A DNA stretch of 64,000 nt from SZUA-35 sp964351995 (lineage in GTDB: Bacteria > Actinomycetota > Acidimicrobiia > Acidimicrobiales > SZUA-35), in assembly GCA_964351995.1 (NCBI GenBank), contig CAYGQE010000004.1:1-64000 (forward strand), written 5' to 3'. Position 1 is the first letter of the stretch, and each line of letters opens with the position of its first letter. This document shows positions 17,851 to 26,475 of the stretch, piece by piece. A program made the position numbers and the translations under genes. The notes beneath the pieces are model-generated. The model was not told the DNA's origin. It did not search any database and saw nothing but the letters and a program-made list of their open reading frames with translations.

Positions 17851-17872
17851 TATTGTTTGGTACCAAACTAAC
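17851..17872. promoter_or_regulatory. MarR-type operator, site D
   Basis: Perfect 14-base palindrome GTTTGGTACCAAAC in the middle of a 22-base site, 29 bases before the MarR start and 88 bases before the aldehyde dehydrogenase start. It fits autoregulation and control of the divergent operon. Confidence 0.7.
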
Positions 17873-17959
17873 GGAAGTCATCTGGGGGGATGACCCGCTC
17901 ATGATCGAAGTCTGCACCGTAGTTCTCGAGGCTGAAACCACAGAAAGTGACACTGGACG

Positions 17960-19426
17960 ATGACCGAGGCTGGCCAGGCAATTGTCGGAGGCGTGCCGGT
18001 CCGGACCGGGCATCTGATCGGTGGTGAATGGGTCAACTCGGAAACCACGTTCGAGACTCGTTCACCGCTCGACTGGGATGCTGGACCCCTCGCCAACGTT
18101 GCGAGAGGCGACGGCGCAAACGCCGATGCCGCGGTCACCGCCGCGGTCAACGGTTTCGCGACATGGTCGAGTTTTTCGGTTGGCGAACGGGCTGACGTGC
18201 TCTATCGGTTGGCCGATCTGATCGAAGCCAACACCCACGAGATCGCCACCGTCGAGTCACTCGACATGGCGTTCTTGCTCGACTCGATGAAGCAACGACT
18301 CGTCGGTCGAGGTGCCCTCAACTTCCGGACCTACGCCGACCTGATCGTCGCTCACGAAGAGCGGTCGTGGGAAGCGAAGAACATGCAGAACGTCGTGCAG
18401 CGCATGCCGGCCGGTCCTGCGGTCATCATCACGCCATGGAATGCGCCGTTCATGCTCAGCACGTGGAAGCTCGCGCCCGCTCTGGCCGCTGGCAACTCGG
18501 TCATCCACAAACCGGCCGAGTGGTCGCCGCTCTCGGCGGCCCTCCTCGCCGATCTCACGATCGAGGCTGGTTTCCCGGCCGGTGCCTACAACATGGTGCA
18601 GGGCATCGGGGAAGAGGTTGGTGCTGCACTGGTCGCTGACCCTCGGGTCGCTCGCATTTCCTTCACCGGTTCGCCTGAAACGGCTCGCCACATCGGTCGG
18701 GCGGCAGCTGAGAACATCGTGCCGTTCACCGCCGAGCTTGGTGGCAAGGGGCCACTGCTCGTGTTTGCCGACAGCGATCTGGATGCCGCAGCCCATCGTG
18801 CGGCATGGCAGTTCGATGACTCCGGGCAGGTCTGCCTTGCCGGCACTCGTCTCTTGGTCGAGGCATCGATTCGAGATGAGTTCTTGGCCAAATTTCACGA
18901 ACATGCGGACGGCCTCGTGCTCGGCGACAGTCGTGAAGCAACCACTGACCTCGCGCCGATGGTTCACCCGGAACATCGGGCCGCCGTGCACGGGTTCGTG
19001 GAACGAGCCAGAGCCAACGGCGACACCATCGTGCGGGGCGGCCACATGGTCGAGGGGTCGCTGCACTACGAGCCCACGCTGATCGAGCCAAAGTCGAACG
19101 ACAGTGAGGTGGTCCAGCGCGAGATCTTCGGACCGGTCTTGACCTTCCAGACCTTTGCCGATGAGGCAGAGGCCATCGAGTTGGCCAACAGCACGCAGTA
19201 CGGGCTGTCTGCCATCGTGTTCACCGGGTCAGCCGAGCGTGCCGACCGGGTGGGTCGAGCGCTGCGGGCGGGATTGGTGTGGGTCAACACGTTCCTGGTT
19301 CGGGACCTGACGGCGCCGTTTGGTGGCATCGGGATCAGCGGCATGGGTCGAGAGGGCGGCGACCATGCGCTTGACTTCTACTCTGACCTCAAGTCCATGA
19401 TGATGCTCAACGGCACGGTGAGCTAG
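17960..19426 (+). CDS. NAD(P)-dependent aldehyde dehydrogenase, second
   Basis: The 488-residue enzyme has the cofactor motif FTGSPETARHIGRAAAEN, ELGGKGP with the general base Glu, and nucleophile Cys292 in GQVCLAG. It has the same length as the enzyme at 8666, but the sequence is clearly diverged. It is divergent from the MarR gene and 46 bases before an aminotransferase, a pairing typical of amine and amino-aldehyde breakdown. The ribosome-binding site is weak. Confidence 0.92.
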   Translation: MTEAGQAIVGGVPVRTGHLIGGEWVNSETTFETRSPLDWDAGPLANVARGDGANADAAVTAAVNGFATWSSFSVGERADVLYRLADLIEANTHEIATVESLDMAFLLDSMKQRLVGRGALNFRTYADLIVAHEERSWEAKNMQNVVQRMPAGPAVIITPWNAPFMLSTWKLAPALAAGNSVIHKPAEWSPLSAALLADLTIEAGFPAGAYNMVQGIGEEVGAALVADPRVARISFTGSPETARHIGRAAAENIVPFTAELGGKGPLLVFADSDLDAAAHRAAWQFDDSGQVCLAGTRLLVEASIRDEFLAKFHEHADGLVLGDSREATTDLAPMVHPEHRAAVHGFVERARANGDTIVRGGHMVEGSLHYEPTLIEPKSNDSEVVQREIFGPVLTFQTFADEAEAIELANSTQYGLSAIVFTGSAERADRVGRALRAGLVWVNTFLVRDLTAPFGGIGISGMGREGGDHALDFYSDLKSMMMLNGTVS

Positions 19427-19472
19427 TGCGTGTACCACTTCAAGCAGTCCCGATAAGCGAAAGAAGCCGATC

Positions 19473-20696
19473 ATGATTCCCAAGCTGTTGCATCCCTACG
19501 CCAAGCCAGCCAAGGACAGCGCCGACTTCCGGCATCTCGTGCGAAGCGAGGGCGTGCGGCTGTGGGACGACAAGGGCAACGAGTACATCGATGGACTCGG
19601 CAGTCTCTGGTACTGCCAGGTCGGTCATGGCCGATCCGAGATCATCGATGCCGTGACCGCCCAGATGCACGAGATGCTCTACAACTGCTTCGACCCGTGG
19701 GCGAACGATGTTGCCGAAGCAGCTGCCGCTCGCATCGCTGCGGTGTCTCCTCACCCCGATGGTCGGGTCTTCCTTGCGTGTTCGGGTTCCGAGGCGATCG
19801 ACTCGGCCTTCAAGATCACTCGTCTGCTGCCTCAGTTGCGGGGAGAGACCGATCGGCAGATCATCTTGCGGCGAACTCGTGGTTACCACGGCGTCGCTGG
19901 CGCAGGCACCTCGCTGCAGGGCATCGCTCCCAATCGCGAGGGTTGGGGCGAACTCATGCCGCACATCATCGAGATCGATCCGGATGACATCGAGTCAGCG
20001 GCGCGGGCCTTCGCCGAGTATGGCGACAAAATCGCTGGTGTGCTGACCGAGCCGGTCCAGGGAGCGGGCGGCGTGTTCCCTCCGCCCGAGGACTACCTGC
20101 GTCGGCTGCGCGAACTGTGTGACCAGCACGGTGCGCTCCTCATCTTCGATGAAGTGATCTGTGGCTTCGGCAGAACTGGCGAGTGGTTCGGCGCGCAGAC
20201 CTACGGTGTCACGCCTGACCTGATGACCTTCGCCAAGGGGGTCACCAGCGGTTATCAGCCGATGGGTGGCGTGATTCTCTCCCGGGCGGTCTGTGCCCAA
20301 CTCGAAGCCGATGCCGACTACGTATTCCGCCACGGGTTCACCTATAGCGGACACCCTGCTGGCGCCGCCGCAGCCATTGCGAACATCGACATCATCGAAC
20401 GCGATGGCCTGGTCGACCGAGCGAAGATGATCGGCGAGCGATTCTCGAAGGGTCTCCAAGCGCTGACATCTGACGGCAACTTGTCTGGCTATCGCGGGGT
20501 TGGCGCGTTGTGGGCGGCCAAGCTGGCCGAGGGTACGGAGTATCCCGAGACGGTCGCGGTGCGAGACGCCATGCTCGACTTGGGTGTGGTCTGCCGTCCC
20601 ATCGGCGACAGTCTGGCGTTCTGCCCGCCGCTGGTGATCGAAGACGCCGACATCGACAAGATGCTCGATGTTCTCGCTGCTGCCACGGCTGCTTGA
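19473..20696 (+). CDS. Class III PLP-dependent aminotransferase
   Basis: The 407-residue enzyme has the class III pattern: LIFDEVICGFGRTGEWFG around 220-240, then the PLP lysine Lys255 in TFAKGVTSGYQPMGGV. The family includes omega-amino acid:pyruvate and GABA transaminases. In the island it would move an amino group from the amine or from the freed omega-amino acid (PuuE-like role). It follows the second aldehyde dehydrogenase, probably as one operon under site D. Confidence 0.92.
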   Translation: MIPKLLHPYAKPAKDSADFRHLVRSEGVRLWDDKGNEYIDGLGSLWYCQVGHGRSEIIDAVTAQMHEMLYNCFDPWANDVAEAAAARIAAVSPHPDGRVFLACSGSEAIDSAFKITRLLPQLRGETDRQIILRRTRGYHGVAGAGTSLQGIAPNREGWGELMPHIIEIDPDDIESAARAFAEYGDKIAGVLTEPVQGAGGVFPPPEDYLRRLRELCDQHGALLIFDEVICGFGRTGEWFGAQTYGVTPDLMTFAKGVTSGYQPMGGVILSRAVCAQLEADADYVFRHGFTYSGHPAGAAAAIANIDIIERDGLVDRAKMIGERFSKGLQALTSDGNLSGYRGVGALWAAKLAEGTEYPETVAVRDAMLDLGVVCRPIGDSLAFCPPLVIEDADIDKMLDVLAAATAA

Positions 20697-20719
20697 CGAT
20701 CTGACAACAACCGTCGCGC

Positions 20720-20760
20720 GTCAGCGAGCAGGATCGTCAGCGAGCAAGATCGTCAGCGAT
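20720..20760. repeat. 16-base tandem repeat at the kinase gene end
   Basis: Two units GTCAGCGAGCARGATC and a partial third span the stop codon of the minus-strand kinase gene, so the last residues (ADDLAR) and the bases past the stop are copies of each other. Confidence 0.75.
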
Positions 20761-22815
20761 CGTGGGTTGATTGGTGTCGACGGGTAGCCACAGGCTGACC
20801 ACGGTGCCGACCACCGGGTGTGGGTCGACGCTACATGTGCCGCCGTGCTCGAGCGCCCGGGCCTTCATCGCTCGGATTCCCAGATGCCCGGACTGATGCT
20901 GGAGCTCGCTGGTGGTGACACCCCTGCCGTCATCGTGGATGATCGATCTGATGCCGCTGTTGTGGTTGGACAACGAGATGGTGATCGTCTCGGCCTTGCC
21001 GTGGATCACGGCGTTGGTGATCGCCTCTCGGGCGACGAGGAACATGATTTCGAAGGCTCCGGTTGGAAGCGCCGACTCGGTCTGGTCGACGACAACGAGT
21101 TGTCTGCCAAAGAGCAACGTGCCGAGCGATCGATCGAGAGCGAGGCCCAGCTCGCCGATCGAGCTTGGTAGAGGACTCAATGCGCTGTCGGAACTCTCGA
21201 CCGATTCCAGCGCCGCCGACAGTGCCAGTCTGATCTCACGAACTGCATCAGATGCAGAACTGCCGTACTCGAACTGTTGGATCTGATCGATGAGCGACGC
21301 ACATCGAGCCAACGGCTGCTCGAGTCGTCGAATCGAGGCCTCGACGGCAAGGTGTCGGGTCAGGTTCAGATCCGTCAAGGCGGACTGGTAGAGCTCGTCG
21401 AGCAACACGATGTCGGTGACGTCCTCGGCGGCGATGAGGAGACCCTCCCAGCGTCGGTCATTGCTGAGGCGTGGCGACATGGTCAGATGTACCAGTCGTG
21501 GGTTGTTGGCAACGTCGGTGCGACGCCAATGGGACTCGACGAACTCCCCAGTTTTGAGACGTTCCAAGATGCTCTCGAGATCGTCGATGGCGCCGACCTC
21601 GAGAATCGACGTGCTCGACACCCCGACCAGATCACCCCCGGAAATCCCCGCCATCTCTGGCAACGCCGTGCTGGCAAACCAGACCCGCATCTTGTCGTCG
21701 AGTTCGATCATTCCTCCCGGCGCCTGCTCGACGATCTGGCACCACGCTGCGTCGCTGAGTGGCGGGAGCGACGCAAGGTCATTGTCCTGCGCGAGCTGAT
21801 GAAGTTGGGTCGGCGGTTCGTGGTCCGGCAAGCGCATCGGGGCGGGATCTGCGAGTTTGGGGATCCACATCGAGAAGGTGCGGAGATTGTTCTCGTCGAG
21901 ATCTTGGACCAACGTGCCGCCGAGCGCGTGAGCGTGGTGAACGGCCGTTCGGAATCGAGTCGCTCGTTGTCCGATGAACGTCGCCGGAGGACCAGAGGGA
22001 ACGGTGACGATGACTCGTTCACCTCCGTCTTCGTCGGTCAAGCGGACACTGAGCGTTCGCGCACTTCCTGGCTCACGGATGGCCCGGATCGCTTGGTAGA
22101 TGAGCACGAACGCCGCCTGCGCTTCAGCCAAACCCGACGGCTGCGTTCGTTGGTCCTGGATGTGAACGTCGATCGCTGTGCCAATGAGAATCGGATCGAT
22201 CCAGCTCTCGAGTCGCTCGCTCCATGTCTGTTCGATCGTCGGAGCGAACTCTTCGATCACCTCCCGCAGCGTCGATGACACGTCGGACACCGAGCGCTGG
22301 AGCTCCGCTGCCTCATCGGTTTTGCTCATGCCCAGCCGGAAGACCAAGGCAGCCATCAGCTGAATCGGTCCGTCATGCACCGCTCGGCTGACGTTGCGGC
22401 GACGCTTGTTCTCGACTTCGGTCAACTCGGCCATCGTGTGTCGGAGACGGTTGAGTCGTCTGCTCGTGGCGCTGATGTCGATGGCGAAGACAACAGCGGC
22501 AAGATCTCCGCCGAGTTCTGATGCTGGAGCAATCGTCACTCGGTACCACTTCTTTCCGCCAGCTGCGGTCACCAGTTGCTGTTCGAACTCGATCCGCTCG
22601 CCAGCGTCGAGGTGGGCAAGGAGCCGCCGCGGGTCATCCTCGGCCAGTGCCTGGATCACGTGCTGAACGGCGTTGCCGATGAGTTGGCTGGGTTTGCCGA
22701 GCGCAGGAAGGAAGCCGTCACCCACGAAAACGAATCGGTGATTCGTGTCGATGACAGCGATCCCGCCGCGGAGCGTCTCGACGAGTTCGGCCCACGACCG
22801 AGCAGGGGTGGTCAT
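20737..22815 (-). CDS. Tandem PAS histidine kinase with split functions
   Basis: The 692-residue protein has no clear membrane span and holds two kinase-like halves. Half one has a PAS domain (1-125), an H-box EVENKRRRNVSRAVHDGP with His147, and an ATPase region (about 230-320) lacking recognisable N and G boxes. Half two has a PAS domain (about 360-480), a helical segment without a usable H-box (RHLAVEASIRRLEQPLAR), then an intact NarL-type ATPase (EAITNAVIHG with E597, DDGRG, GHLGIRAM). Phosphorylation of His147 by the second ATPase is plausible. No response regulator gene adjoins it. It converges on the aminotransferase gene and is transcribed away from the amidohydrolase gene's end. Confidence 0.85.
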   Translation of the reverse strand: MTTPARSWAELVETLRGGIAVIDTNHRFVFVGDGFLPALGKPSQLIGNAVQHVIQALAEDDPRRLLAHLDAGERIEFEQQLVTAAGGKKWYRVTIAPASELGGDLAAVVFAIDISATSRRLNRLRHTMAELTEVENKRRRNVSRAVHDGPIQLMAALVFRLGMSKTDEAAELQRSVSDVSSTLREVIEEFAPTIEQTWSERLESWIDPILIGTAIDVHIQDQRTQPSGLAEAQAAFVLIYQAIRAIREPGSARTLSVRLTDEDGGERVIVTVPSGPPATFIGQRATRFRTAVHHAHALGGTLVQDLDENNLRTFSMWIPKLADPAPMRLPDHEPPTQLHQLAQDNDLASLPPLSDAAWCQIVEQAPGGMIELDDKMRVWFASTALPEMAGISGGDLVGVSSTSILEVGAIDDLESILERLKTGEFVESHWRRTDVANNPRLVHLTMSPRLSNDRRWEGLLIAAEDVTDIVLLDELYQSALTDLNLTRHLAVEASIRRLEQPLARCASLIDQIQQFEYGSSASDAVREIRLALSAALESVESSDSALSPLPSSIGELGLALDRSLGTLLFGRQLVVVDQTESALPTGAFEIMFLVAREAITNAVIHGKAETITISLSNHNSGIRSIIHDDGRGVTTSELQHQSGHLGIRAMKARALEHGGTCSVDPHPVVGTVVSLWLPVDTNQPTIADDLAR

Positions 22816-22941
22816 CGTGACCGTCGTTCGGCTTCTTGCCCGGGATGGCCGTGGAGTCGCACGGCTCTTTCAAACGAGCTTCGTTTGAGGTGAGGAGCAA
22901 CGCCGGTTGTGGCCAAGCGGCACCCTAGCTCGGTCCCCGCC

Positions 22942-22962
22942 GTCGGGCGATTTCCGCCCGAC
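22942..22962 (-). terminator. Hairpin after the amidohydrolase gene
   Basis: Eight-base perfect stem GTCGGGCG with its complement and a five-base loop, 23 bases past the stop of the minus-strand amidohydrolase gene and before the kinase gene start. No T-run follows. Confidence 0.5.
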
Positions 22963-22984
22963 TTCAGCGTTGACAACCGCCAGT

Positions 22985-24160
22985 TCAGACTCGGGCGTTT
23001 GGATAGAGCCGGAGGAAGTTCTCGCTGCAGAACTTGGTCATGGTGTCGTCGCTGACCCCGGCGAGGTGCTTGTCGAACTTGCCGATGGGGTCTCGGCCGC
23101 CTTCAACGTGGGGGTAGTCGCTCGAAAAGAGGTAGAGGTCGTCGTTGGAGTGTTCGATCAACTCGGCGACCGGCTCGTGGGGGAATGGGGTGAACCCCAT
23201 TTGCTGGCTGATCTGCTCCGACGGCTTGCGGCCGAAACGGACCGACTCGTCGACCCGGCTGTAGATCTTGGTGATGGCATCAAGACGCTTGAGCATCTCG
23301 GGAACCCAACTGGCGCCGAGTTCGACGCAGGCGCCTCGAAGGTTCGGGTTGCGCTCGAAGACGCCGTCGAGCACAAGCATCGACACGAAGGTCTCCGGCA
23401 CCTGATGCATGAGGGCCGCGTCCTTGGTGCGAACGTTCTCGCCGCCGCCCATCCAGTCCTTGACAGCGGCGCGGCCGTTGTTGGTCCAAGACTTCATGGC
23501 CTGGAGCGGGGAGCCGCCGACGTGCAGGAGAAAGGGAAGGCCAGCGTCGGCCAGCTTGGCCCAAAAGGGATCGAGGTCGATGTGGCCGGGGGCGAAACCG
23601 ATGGGTGCTCGATGGGGTACCCAGACCGATTCGAGGCCGTTGTCGAGGGCCCAATCGACCTCGGCGATGGCTCGAGCCGGATCATCGAGCGGGATGACGG
23701 CCACGCCCATCAGGCGATCGTCGTCGGCGCAGAAATCGGCCATGTGACGGTTGTGGGCTCGCACGGCGGCGTAGCGAAGAGCCGGGTCGGTTCGCGAGCT
23801 GGGGTGGAAGGGAAGCACCACGCTGTGGGTGGCGAACACGAGTTGCTTCTTGAAGCCGAGCATGTCCATCGCCACCGAGCGGTCGGCCTTGTCGAACGCT
23901 CCGAGTGCCTGGATCTCCTTGGAAGACTCGATCAGGCGATCGCCGAGTGCGACCTGGGCCTGCACGTGCTCTGCCGAGTGGCGTCCGCCCTGCTCGACGA
24001 TGACGGCGACTTCTTCGTTGCTGACCAGCGAGGCGTCGTAGTTGACTTCGGGGATGTCGTCGCGGAACTCGGGGTCGGCGTAGTCCTTGAGGAAGTTCGG
24101 CAGCTCCATGATGTGGCTGTCGGCGTCGTAGTACGGGCGAGTGTCGGGTGCGTAGGTCAT
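22985..24160 (-). CDS. Amidohydrolase family metal-dependent hydrolase or decarboxylase
   Basis: The 391-residue TIM-barrel protein has the amidohydrolase_2 (ACMSD-like) landmarks: DADSHIME near residue 13, a metal His segment FLLHVGGSP near 215, and the late Asp segment LFSSDYPHVEGG near 350. Members hydrolyse or decarboxylate cyclic and aromatic acids, and many actinobacterial copies sit in aromatic or steroid catabolic regions. It is 33 bases downstream of an APC permease gene on the same strand, so the two may be co-transcribed. The substrate is not evident. Confidence 0.85.
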   Translation of the reverse strand: MTYAPDTRPYYDADSHIMELPNFLKDYADPEFRDDIPEVNYDASLVSNEEVAVIVEQGGRHSAEHVQAQVALGDRLIESSKEIQALGAFDKADRSVAMDMLGFKKQLVFATHSVVLPFHPSSRTDPALRYAAVRAHNRHMADFCADDDRLMGVAVIPLDDPARAIAEVDWALDNGLESVWVPHRAPIGFAPGHIDLDPFWAKLADAGLPFLLHVGGSPLQAMKSWTNNGRAAVKDWMGGGENVRTKDAALMHQVPETFVSMLVLDGVFERNPNLRGACVELGASWVPEMLKRLDAITKIYSRVDESVRFGRKPSEQISQQMGFTPFPHEPVAELIEHSNDDLYLFSSDYPHVEGGRDPIGKFDKHLAGVSDDTMTKFCSENFLRLYPNARV

Positions 24161-24193
24161 GCGAGCATCTCCAGGTCGGGGCCGTCGTCGACG

Positions 24194-25432
24194 CTAGTTC
24201 GTTGCGGCGACTCGTACCGCAACGACCCGGCCGGCTGCGCCGAGCAGCAGCGTCGCTCCACCAGCGATGATGGCGCTCGGCGGGAGCGAGAAGATCAGCA
24301 CGCCACACCCAACCAGCCCGACCCAGGCCAGACCCGGCGACCATCGCCGCTGGCTGGGTTCGAGCGTGAGGGCGGCCGCATTGGTGATTGCGTAGTACGT
24401 CAGGATCGCAACCCCAGACACAGCGATCGCGCTCCTGATCTGCAAGGCGAGCACGAGAGCGATGGTCACGGCGGCGACGGTCAACTCGGCCCGCAGCGGG
24501 AGTGATCGCTTGGTGTCGATGTGGCTGAACCATCGCGGGAGTTCACCGTTTCGCGCCATGGCCAAACCGGTACGGCTGATGCCGGGGATCAAGTTCAGCA
24601 GCACGCCGAGCGATGCGATGCCAGCCCCGATGCCGACGATAGGGCCCAGGCTGGAGGACGCAGTCTCGGCGACGAGACGGAGCGGCGCGGCACTCTCGGC
24701 CAGTTCGGCGGTGGTCACCGTTCCGAACGTCGTGACGGCGACAACCAGGTAGATCGCGAGGACACCGAGCAACGCACGGGGAACGGCCTTCGGAATGGTG
24801 ATCTCCGGCTCTTTCACCTCCTCGCCGAGCGTGGCGATGCGGGCATAGCCAGCGAAGGCGAAGAACATGAAGCCGGCAGCTTCGAGCACCCCTCCGATGC
24901 TGGTGTCGATGGGATTCAGTCGATCTGCGGAGAAGTCGCCACCTGTCCAGCCGGACACGACGACGACGGCGAGCGCGGAGAGCGAGACCGCGAGCAGCGC
25001 ACGCGTGACGGTGACCGTCCGAGACAGCCCACCGATGTTGACCGCCGTGATCGCAACGATTGCGCCAACGGCAAGGAGGCGCTGCTGTTCCGGCCAGAGG
25101 TACGCGCCCACCGTCAGCGCCATCGCGGCGCACGACGCCGTCTTGCCGACGACGAACCCCCATCCGGCGAGGTGGCCGATTGCCGGGGAGAGCTGCCGCC
25201 GACCGTAGAGGTAGGTCCCGCCAGACTCGGTGTGAATTGCTGCGAGTTGGGCGGATGAAGTGGCGTTGCAAAGCGCCACGACACCGGCAATCGCGAGAGC
25301 AATCAGCGTGCCGTTCCCGGCGGCCGACGATGCTGGCGCCCATGATGCGAACACGCCGGCCCCGATCATCGAGCCGGCGCCGATGATCACGGCATCGCTC
25401 ACGCCGAGTTGTCGTTGCAGTTGGCCAGACAT
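24194..25432 (-). CDS. APC-family amino acid/amine permease
   Basis: The 412-residue membrane protein has about eleven to twelve spans and the family start GAGSMIGAGVFASWAP (first unwound helix), with EVKEPEITIPKAV in the usual loop near 210. It would import an amino acid or amine with protons or by exchange. It comes before the amidohydrolase gene. Confidence 0.87.
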   Translation of the reverse strand: MSGQLQRQLGVSDAVIIGAGSMIGAGVFASWAPASSAAGNGTLIALAIAGVVALCNATSSAQLAAIHTESGGTYLYGRRQLSPAIGHLAGWGFVVGKTASCAAMALTVGAYLWPEQQRLLAVGAIVAITAVNIGGLSRTVTVTRALLAVSLSALAVVVVSGWTGGDFSADRLNPIDTSIGGVLEAAGFMFFAFAGYARIATLGEEVKEPEITIPKAVPRALLGVLAIYLVVAVTTFGTVTTAELAESAAPLRLVAETASSSLGPIVGIGAGIASLGVLLNLIPGISRTGLAMARNGELPRWFSHIDTKRSLPLRAELTVAAVTIALVLALQIRSAIAVSGVAILTYYAITNAAALTLEPSQRRWSPGLAWVGLVGCGVLIFSLPPSAIIAGGATLLLGAAGRVVAVRVAATN

Positions 25433-25549
25433 GCCGTCCGCAGTATTCCAGGTTCGTGGTCATGCACGCCAACAGTCATCGACGAACAACAGTCATCAAC
25501 GAGCACAGAGCCGCTACTCCGGGGCGAGTGCATGCCATAGGGTCAGCAG

Positions 25550-25790
25550 ATGCGTGTCGCTGCCGTCCAACGTCCTCCGGTCTCTTTGACCGAGAGGCCA
25601 CGCTTGGGCGGGTCGTCGACACGTTGGCTGAGGCCGCTGCCGGGGGCATCGATCTACTGCTGATCTCGATCTCGAGCTCGTTCGCCAAGCGCGGTACAAC
25701 TTCGATGCGACCGGTCACGACAGCCGACCCGACGTGCTGCAACTCACGGTGGACCGGCAGCGGCGTGACCCAGCGGTTTTTCTGGATTGA
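25550..25790 (+). pseudogene. Nitrilase-family remnant, internally deleted
   Basis: Three pieces in three frames read as a carbon-nitrogen hydrolase with its middle lost: MRVAAVQRPPV from 25550, then FDREATLGRVVDTLAEAAAG from about 25590, then RYNFDATGHDSRPDVLQLTV ending at the stop 25788-25790. These match the start and end of nitrilases; about 200 residues with the catalytic Glu-Lys-Cys are gone. It is the main content of the 400-base stretch between the permease and the next gene. The reading is mine by eye, without a search. Confidence 0.7.
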
Positions 25791-25806
25791 GACCTGGCTC
25801 GCCACG

Positions 25807-25834
25807 AGTTGGGAGGACCCGACCCCTCCCAAGT
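25807..25834 (-). repeat. GC hairpin repeat, copy 3
   Basis: Base-for-base the same as copy 2 at 15051, including loop ACCCGACC. It lies 6 bases past the stop of the minus-strand gene at 25840 and 17 bases after the nitrilase remnant. Confidence 0.85.
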
Positions 25835-25839
25835 CTTGG

Positions 25840-26307
25840 TCAGCTGGTGCGGATGGGTTCGACGACAGAGATGTAGTCGATCAGGCGGCAGGCGATCTCG
25901 AATGCGGCGTCGGGGTCTTCCTGGAGGTCGTCCGCCTCGGGCCACACCTCGCTCAGGCGTCGCCAAGAGTCCCGGCCGTAGAAGGTGTCGAGTTCGGCTG
26001 GTTTGCCCAGCTCCTCTCGCCACAGCTTGGTCTTTGCCTCGAGCCGGTCGGCGACGGCTTGATTGGCTGGTTCGTCGCTGTGTTCGGCGTGGAAGCCGAC
26101 TTCGAGAACGGCCCCGTCGAGGTTGGCGTAGCGCCCCGGCATGATCTGTGCTTCGTAGTGCTCTCGGGTTGGCTTCTCGGTGTCGAACCAGACCTTGACG
26201 CCTCGCCGGTGCGATCGAACCCGTACCTGGCCGACGCCGTCAGGCACCATCGTGCGCACCAGTTGCCCCACCTCGGCAAAGAGGTGAGCTTCGATGCGAT
26301 CAGACAT
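25840..26307 (-). CDS. Hypothetical protein, 155 residues
   Basis: I do not recognise a family. The protein is mostly hydrophilic, with alternating strands in the first half (RVRVRSHRRGVKVWFDTEK) and helices in the second, and no signal or span. The ATG at 26307 starts the compact reading MSDRIEAHLF; an upstream codon at 26340 adds 11 residues of poor character. It stands alone between two hairpins on the minus strand. Confidence 0.7.
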   Translation of the reverse strand: MSDRIEAHLFAEVGQLVRTMVPDGVGQVRVRSHRRGVKVWFDTEKPTREHYEAQIMPGRYANLDGAVLEVGFHAEHSDEPANQAVADRLEAKTKLWREELGKPAELDTFYGRDSWRRLSEVWPEADDLQEDPDAAFEIACRLIDYISVVEPIRTS

Positions 26308-26400
26308 GGGCGCCAAGCTACACGGGAACCCGAGAGGCACGCCGTGAGAGACTTCGCCAGTCCAACGCCGTCACGGTGACACCGCCCGAACCAACAGCAA

Positions 26401-26425
26401 AGCCCCCGGTTGGAAGCCGGGGGCT
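26401..26425 (-). terminator. Rho-independent terminator of the fifth P450
   Basis: Nine-base perfect GC stem AGCCCCCGG with its complement, seven-base loop, followed on the minus strand by TTTGCTGTT. It lies 50 bases past the stop of the P450 gene at 26476. This is the clearest intrinsic terminator in the window. Confidence 0.85.
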
Positions 26426-26475
26426 CGGGTGCTGCAAGTTCTTGAGCTGCGTCGCGGCCAGGTGGCCGATCCAGA

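Noticed and set aside
25476..25832. A 118-codon minus-strand frame over the nitrilase remnant
   Set aside because: Low-complexity Arg/Ser composition, and it crosses the hairpin repeat; the plus strand shows nitrilase-like pieces.
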